Shown: positions 6,099-9,377 of the stretch, piece by piece
Layout of the letters: every line of letters starts with the position of its first letter
Position numbering within the stretch: position 1 is the first letter of the stretch
Source: Nitrososphaerales archaeon TH1920
GTDB taxonomy: Archaea > Thermoproteota > Nitrososphaeria > Nitrososphaerales > Nitrososphaeraceae
Assembly: GCA_014523495.1 (NCBI GenBank)
Contig: JAATVM010000029.1
Location: 1 to 9,377 of the forward strand
DNA: 9,377 bases
Direction of reading: 5' to 3'
The notes under the pieces: model-generated
Databases searched by the model: none
What the model was told of the DNA's origin: nothing
What the model saw: only the letters and a program-made list of their open reading frames with translations
Made by a program: the position numbers and the translations under genes

Positions 6099-6833
6099 AA
6101 TTCTCAGAACTTTGAGATTAAAACTCTAAAGAAAATGAATCTCAAAGGTGGAACAGTGATTGATGGTTTTGCTACAACCGGGATTACTAATACTATTGCT
6201 TCTGAATGTATTTTACACTCAATTAATACTCAATTAATTGCAACTATTGAATCTCCATACTTTTCTCAGTTGTCAATAGTTAGGAATTCGGTACCTTATT
6301 TTCCAGTGAGGGTGTATGCCAATGAAGAATTGAAAACATCGATTTTTATCTCTGAAGTGAGCATAGAGCCATCACTTTTTTTCCTCATTGGAAATACTAT
6401 GCTAAATTGGGCAAAGGATAATGAATGTGATCTTATTATTAGCTCAAGTAATATAGTAAACCCTCAACAACCAAAGTCTGTTGACTCAAAAGAATATTCA
6501 ATAATGGGTATAGGTAATACTGCAGAAGCAAGAAACAGATTAAAAGAATCCAAAATTTCGTTACTAAAAAATGGCACTATAGGTGGGATTCCAGCAGTTC
6601 TTTTAAATCAAAGCCCCCAGTTAGATATTAATGTAATCGTATTATTGGTGAAAATTATTGAAGGAATTCCTGATTTTAGAGCCGCGGCAGAGTTATCTAC
6701 GACAATAAGTAATCTTGTTCCAGGTGTATCATGTAACGTTCCATTACTGCTTCAGGAAGCAGAAAAAATTGAAAAAGAGTTAACAAAGATTAAGACTCAA
6801 GATACAGAGACTGAAGTGAATGCATATGGCTAA
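6093..6833 (+). CDS. PAC2-family proteasome assembly chaperone-like protein
   Basis: The 246-residue protein shows the PAC2 (COG2047-like) layout. LKGGTVIDGFATTGITNTIASE (about 17-38) matches the family's opening strand and glycine turn. IGNTMLNWAKDNECDLIISSSN (about 99-120) is the central segment. GGIPAVLLNQ (164-173), VIVLLVKIIEGIPDFRAAAELSTTISNLV (about 181-209) and a helical tail follow. Archaeal relatives (PbaA, PbaB) assist 20S proteasome assembly or gate opening. The protein ends in Ala-Tyr-Gly, which fits the hydrophobic-Tyr-X C-terminal motif used to dock on the proteasome alpha ring, though Ala is a weak hydrophobic residue. The start is ATG 6093. The gene follows the kinase after about 100 bp, with its own promoter-like sequences and a duplicated start region. 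Convergent with the next gene. Confidence 0.85.
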   Translation: MSNSQNFEIKTLKKMNLKGGTVIDGFATTGITNTIASECILHSINTQLIATIESPYFSQLSIVRNSVPYFPVRVYANEELKTSIFISEVSIEPSLFFLIGNTMLNWAKDNECDLIISSSNIVNPQQPKSVDSKEYSIMGIGNTAEARNRLKESKISLLKNGTIGGIPAVLLNQSPQLDINVIVLLVKIIEGIPDFRAAAELSTTISNLVPGVSCNVPLLLQEAEKIEKELTKIKTQDTETEVNAYG

Positions 6834-6911
6834 AGCTCATTCATTTAGTAGTTAGTCTAATTGATTGAATCTATTTTATAATCATTCGACCCAGCAAAAA
6901 CTGGTAACAAA

Positions 6912-7436
6912 CTATCTTGTATTTGTCGTAATGATTTTTACCAAACTCTTTACAGTCGTTAAATTTAGGTCAAGCTGTTCGGCAATCATCTCTTCAGATA
7001 TTCCAGAATCATACAAATTTCTAACGCTTTCTTTTTTTTCTTGACTAATATTTTTGATATCTAGTTCTAGGTCTAACTCGGTTTCTACATTCTTAATGAA
7101 GGATTGTACCTTTTCGAAGACAGTATCAATATTGATATTCCTATCTGTTGAAAAAACTACGATATGATTCTTTATTGGAATGCTAAACATTACTACCTTG
7201 TCATAAATGTAAATAACTGACGTAAGGTGCCCTAATTCATTTTCAAATATTTTTCTTAATTCAACAATATATGCTGATTGAGCATAACTTATTTCTGGAT
7301 TTCTGCCCTTAAGATGCTCATTAATCCCCTGTCGAATTAAACTTGCACACAAGTGGCCAGATTTTTCGACCAATCCCGAAAACCTTAAAGACGGATCTAT
7401 TGTCAGCAGACTGTTCAAGAAATCAACTTCATTCAT
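6912..7436 (-). CDS. DUF6659-like sensor domain fused to a C-terminal helix-turn-helix
   Basis: The 174-residue protein has two parts. Residues about 5-115 (IDPSLRFSGLVEKSGHL, then ELRKIFENELGHLTSVIYIYDKVVMFSIPI and HIVVFSTDRNI) resemble the DUF6659 proteins common in Nitrososphaeria, which I associate with a Roadblock/profilin-like alpha-beta fold. Residues about 133-169 (KKESVRNLYDSGISEEMIAEQLDLNLTTVKSLVKII) form a clear helix-turn-helix of the sigma-region-4/MerR-like length. The combination suggests a cytosolic DNA-binding regulator with a dimerisation or sensing domain. A TATA-like TTAAATA (minus strand, about 7470-7477) lies some 37 bases before the ATG. The target is unknown; divergent from the 7586 gene, which is one candidate. 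The family call for the first half is from memory and less certain than the HTH. Confidence 0.7.
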   Translation of the reverse strand: MNEVDFLNSLLTIDPSLRFSGLVEKSGHLCASLIRQGINEHLKGRNPEISYAQSAYIVELRKIFENELGHLTSVIYIYDKVVMFSIPIKNHIVVFSTDRNINIDTVFEKVQSFIKNVETELDLELDIKNISQEKKESVRNLYDSGISEEMIAEQLDLNLTTVKSLVKIITTNTR

Positions 7437-7585
7437 GGAAGAAGATCTAAAAAGCCAGAAATATATCTGTATTTAAGTCAAATTATCATTCTATGGGAAA
7501 CTAAAGTAGGGTGGAAAAACAATCACTATGGTATTTGCTACGAAAACAAGATATTGCTCTTCTTAAAATGATTATTTGAATTAGG

Positions 7586-7888
7586 ATGGCAGAAGATATG
7601 TCTTCAACAGCTTCAAATACTATACCTTTTCCTACGTTGACAATAGTATATCTGGTAACTGAAGCTAAAGGCTTGATTGAGGAAATAAGTCAAAAGTACA
7701 ATAATATAACAGTAGAAGACTGTAACGGTTTTTTTAATGATGGAGTTAAGAGAGATTACAAGAAAATAACAATTTGGAGTCAGGGAATTGATAGCCTTTG
7801 GTTTAATGCATTGATAGCTAGGATAAAAGAAGTAGCAGGTGTAGATGCGGTTCCAATTGTATCTGGCGGGATAATGTACACCGTGTAA
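7586..7888 (+). CDS. Small conserved-looking protein, possibly ACT/ferredoxin-like fold
   Basis: The 100-residue protein is not recognised by motif. After a low-complexity start (MAEDMSSTASNTIPF) it shows a beta-alpha-beta-beta-alpha-beta pattern: LTIVYLVT, GLIEEISQKYN, ITVEDCNGFF, KKITIWSQ, WFNALIARIKEVAGV and AVPIVSGGIMYTV. This is the order of an ACT-like or other ferredoxin-like domain, so a small ligand-binding or oligomerising role is possible. It has no membrane segment. ATG 7586 is used; ATG 7598 (MSSTAS) is an equally plausible start and would fit a TATA-like TTCTTAAAAT near 7560-7570. Divergent from the DUF6659-HTH gene and convergent with the 8002-8334 gene. Confidence 0.65.
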   Translation: MAEDMSSTASNTIPFPTLTIVYLVTEAKGLIEEISQKYNNITVEDCNGFFNDGVKRDYKKITIWSQGIDSLWFNALIARIKEVAGVDAVPIVSGGIMYTV

Positions 7889-8001
7889 TCTTGAATTTGT
7901 AACGTAATCAGATTCCCTGCAACTAGAACGACTATATTTATCCAAATTGAGACGAGATCACGCCAAAGTATAAGAAATGCCTCAGCTAGAAGTGCAGAAC
8001 T

Positions 8002-8334
8002 CTATTTAGTATCGGGTTTTATATCAATCAAGATCTTATTTCCCACAAGCGGGCTTCCTATTTTTTCGTACTTTTTTCTAGGCATATTTATCTGTATTAC
8101 TGTCTTTGGATATGTTTTGATCACTGTTTGTGGTTGGGATCGTAGAATAGCTTCTAGGATGGGTCTTATCTGCTGCTTAACCTCTTCATCAGATATGGAT
8201 CTATCAATCGCTTCTAACATTAATTGTTGTTGCGACACTGATTCCAATTCGATATCTTCAATTAGAGACAAAGTTATGTTAATACCATTGTCTGACAGTT
8301 GTGTTATCTTGTATCTGATTTGAGTGTCTTCCAA
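8002..8334 (-). CDS. Hypothetical protein, 110 residues, TTG start
   Basis: I do not recognise the family. The start is TTG at 8332-8334 (MEDTQIRYKITQLSDNGI); the next in-frame Met lies about 38 residues in and would cut into conserved-looking sequence. The order is a beta-rich N-terminus (RYKITQLSDNGINITLSLIE), a helical acidic middle (QQQLMLEAIDRSISDEEVKQQIRPILEAILRSQP) and a beta/basic C-terminus (VIKTYPKTVIQINMPRKKYEKIG) ending in NKILIDIKPDTK. No signal peptide or membrane span is seen. A perfect inverted repeat overlaps its likely promoter at 8346-8363, suggesting possible repression. That it is a gene is fairly likely from the amphipathic patterning; function is unknown. Confidence 0.6.
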   Translation of the reverse strand: MEDTQIRYKITQLSDNGINITLSLIEDIELESVSQQQLMLEAIDRSISDEEVKQQIRPILEAILRSQPQTVIKTYPKTVIQINMPRKKYEKIGSPLVGNKILIDIKPDTK

Positions 8335-8345
8335 TCCTAAAAATT

Positions 8346-8363
8346 AAGTAATTATATTTACTT
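8346..8363. promoter_or_regulatory. Perfect inverted repeat over the promoter of the 8002-8334 gene
   Basis: AAGTAA-TTATAT-TTACTT is a 6+6+6 palindrome 12 bases upstream of the TTG start. Its AT-rich centre may also be part of the TATA element. It has the form of a dimeric regulator's operator; the HTH proteins encoded nearby are candidates. Short AT-rich palindromes also arise by chance. Confidence 0.35.
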
Positions 8364-8522
8364 ATTACTTTTTACATCCGTTTTATGTGACAGATGTTTA
8401 GTAATTATCAGATATAACGAGACCGGTTGTCCTTTTCATACTTAATTGTATCAAGTTAAGTTCAAGTACTGACATCCACAAGACATATTAAAATTGATTT
8501 TGTATTTATTAAAGTAATAAAG

Positions 8523-8792
8523 ATGAAATATAGAAGCAGGACAGATATTTTTGCATCCATTTTACAATCTGCAAATAGCAACAAGGGAGTTGGAATAACA
8601 ACAATCATGTACAAGTCCTTTCTCTCTCATTATCAGCTCAAGAAATATTTGTCCATAATGCTTGAAAATGGATTAATAAAACTTGAAGAGGAAGAGCACT
8701 TGTATAGGATTACTGAAAAAGGTTTAAGATTTTTGCAACTTTTCTCAAATATCAATGAACTCATTGATACTACAAAAGAATATAATGTCTGA
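8523..8792 (+). CDS. Winged-helix transcriptional regulator, HTH_45 type
   Basis: The 89-residue protein is almost entirely one winged helix of the archaeal HTH_45 (PF14947) type. The hallmark opening is MKYRSRTDIFASILQSAN, followed by TTIMYKSFLSHYQLKKYLSIMLENGLI (recognition region, about 27-53) and the wing and last helix LYRITEKGLRFLQLF (about 60-74). These single-domain regulators are very numerous in Nitrososphaeria and usually have unknown targets. ATG 8523 matches the family's usual N-terminus. A TATA-like ATATTAAAA near 8485-8493 lies about 34 bases upstream. The gene stands alone and ends at a T6 tract. Confidence 0.88.
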   Translation: MKYRSRTDIFASILQSANSNKGVGITTIMYKSFLSHYQLKKYLSIMLENGLIKLEEEEHLYRITEKGLRFLQLFSNINELIDTTKEYNV

Positions 8793-8804
8793 AAAGTAAT
8801 TTCG

Positions 8805-8810
8805 TTTTTT
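8805..8810 (+). terminator. T-tract terminator after the HTH_45 gene
   Basis: TTTTTT begins 13 bases after the stop codon, a typical archaeal termination signal. The following 250 bases up to the tRNA hold no gene that I can support. Confidence 0.45.
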
Positions 8811-9057
8811 CCGAATAAAGTTAGTTTATCAATCATACACACTTTGGTCGTGGTAATAGATGAGTTCGTAGTTTCACAATTTTGGCTTTGATATGATGTA
8901 AAAATAGCACAACGAAAAATTAGTATAGTCAAAATTAATCAGACAAACATTTTTTCAATAATTCGATTATGAATATTAGAGAAAATATTCTTGTTTGTAT
9001 TTAGTGTTGCTTCATGTTAAATTTTATGGTGTTAGGCAAATTTTCTTACAACTAAAA

Positions 9058-9150
9058 TAGCCCGGCCCAGATTCGAACTGGGGTCAAAGGCTCCAAAGGC
9101 CTCTATGCTTGGCCACTACATTCAGCGAATTTTAAATTCTCTACCGGGCT
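9058..9150 (-). tRNA. tRNA-Gln (anticodon UUG) with a 20-nt D-arm insertion
   Basis: On the minus strand the acceptor arms AGCCCGG and CCGGGCT pair fully, followed by discriminator A. The T-arm is CCCAG-TTCGAAT-CTGGG, and the anticodon arm GAGGC-CTTTGGA-GCCTT carries TTG. The variable loop is 4 nt. The D-arm AGTGGCCAAGCAT matches archaeal tRNA-Gln, but 20 extra bases separate position 9/10 from the rest of its 5' strand. Removing them gives a normal 73-nt tRNA-Gln with D-stem GTGT/GCAT (or ATGT/GCAT). CCA is not encoded (the 3' flank is TTTT), so the CCA-adding enzyme is needed. A TATA box lies upstream. Confidence 0.88.
9121..9140 (-). other. Probable non-canonical tRNA intron (20 nt, D-arm)
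   Basis: The insertion AGAATTTAAAATTCGCTGAA interrupts the D-stem after position 10. A one-base shift (after position 9) also gives a valid D-stem. It contains the self-complementary GAATT-TAA-AATTC. Archaeal tRNA introns outside 37/38 are known in Thermoproteota and some Nitrososphaerota, removed by the splicing endonuclease at bulge-helix-bulge motifs. I could not draw a convincing strict bulge-helix-bulge here, so the exact borders are tentative. Confidence 0.6.
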
Positions 9151-9176
9151 GCCGGACATTTTTTTATAGAATATCT

Positions 9177-9186
9177 GTTTTATAAA
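9177..9186 (-). promoter_or_regulatory. TATA box of the tRNA-Gln gene
   Basis: The minus strand reads TTTATAAAAC, centred about 31 bases before the tRNA 5' end. It overlaps the stop codon of the upstream protein gene. A second AT-rich stretch (CTATAAAA, about 9162-9169) is too close to the tRNA to be the main box. Confidence 0.55.
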
Positions 9187-9377
9187 GTTACGAACGTATC
9201 AACAATTTTCATTAATTTATTTGTTGGATCTTCCATACGATTCAAAATTCGTTGTGCACGATTTTTTTGTTTAAAACTAAACGTATTATCATCTAGTATA
9301 TGACGTAATAATTTCACAACTTGAGTCGAATTTGCAACTTTATGTATCAAACCCATTCTAACTAGATAGTCATCAAC
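9180..9377 (-). CDS. C-terminal 65 residues of an unrecognised protein
   Basis: The minus strand is open from the window edge to TAA at 9180-9182. The translation includes VDDYLVRMGLIHKVANSTQ, KLLRHILDDNTFSFKQKNRAQ and EDPTNKLMKIVDTFVTL. It is helical and basic with no recognisable motif. Its start is outside the window. The stop overlaps the tRNA-Gln promoter. Coding status is likely from the uninterrupted, protein-like composition; the product cannot be named. Confidence 0.6.
   Translation of the reverse strand, partial: VDDYLVRMGLIHKVANSTQVVKLLRHILDDNTFSFKQKNRAQRILNRMEDPTNKLMKIVDTFVTL

Noticed and set aside
7613..7945. 110-residue minus-strand open frame opposite the 7586-7888 gene
   Set aside because: The composition is Tyr/Ser/Cys-rich as in antisense shadows, while the plus-strand frame has clear alpha-beta patterning.
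8633..8932. 99-residue minus-strand open frame opposite the HTH_45 gene
   Set aside because: Antisense to a confidently assigned winged-helix gene with no sensible motif.
8793..9057. Possible C/D-box small RNA suggested by ATGATGT and GATGAG words
   Set aside because: No properly spaced C, D', C' and D boxes and no terminal stem could be assembled.
9058..9150. tRNA-Gln as an attachment site for the decayed integrase
   Set aside because: No copy of the tRNA 3' end is visible elsewhere in the window, and the integrase fragment lies more than 6 kb away with core genes in between.

Overview
The window looks like part of a low-GC genome from an ammonia-oxidising archaeon (Nitrososphaerota, probably the Nitrososphaeraceae/Nitrosocosmicus side). 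Pointers are an archaeal P1/L12 ribosomal protein N-terminus, an archaeal-type (class I) CCA-adding enzyme, a PAC2-family proteasome chaperone, a CHRD-domain secreted protein, an HTH_45-type winged helix, a DUF6659-like sensor domain, a tRNA without encoded CCA, and TATA-box promoters lying about 25-28 bases before start codons (leaderless style). The assignment is inference from family recognition, not a database match.

Layout. Positions 1-512: the start of ribosomal protein L12 (minus strand) diverges from a small Lys/Tyr-rich repeat protein (plus). Positions 513-1220: a gene-poor stretch with two decayed copies of that protein's C-terminal repeat and short direct repeats. Positions 1221-1808: a secreted CHRD protein preceded by three 8-bp repeats at exact 20-bp spacing. 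Positions 1982-2647: a decayed tyrosine recombinase with a stop at codon 2 and no C-terminal catalytic half. Positions 2692-3177: an unrecognised gene with a clear Shine-Dalgarno site and its own hairpin terminator.

Positions 3341-5995 form the best-defined unit: an overlapping plus-strand operon of RNA 2',3'-cyclic phosphodiesterase (ThpR), CCA-adding enzyme and an archaeal COG2112-type kinase. This looks like a tRNA 3'-end/RNA-processing cluster. The CCA enzyme has an Asn where the third catalytic Asp is expected, and a four-copy 12-bp in-frame repeat immediately before it. A PAC2 protein (6093-6833) follows, preceded by a near-duplicate of its own start region that creates a 19-codon upstream ORF.

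Positions 6912-8792 hold four small regulatory or uncharacterised genes: a DUF6659-like domain joined to an HTH, two unrecognised small proteins, and an HTH_45 winged helix. Positions 9058-9150 encode tRNA-Gln(UUG) with a 20-nt insertion in the D-arm that I interpret as a non-canonical intron. Because its CCA is not encoded, this tRNA depends on the CCA enzyme in the same window. The window ends inside an unrecognised minus-strand gene.

I do not see a CRISPR array, a complete mobile element, or a clearly new defence system. The most interesting signals are the CCA-enzyme anomalies, the D-arm tRNA insertion, the 20-bp-periodic repeats and the duplicated PAC2 start.
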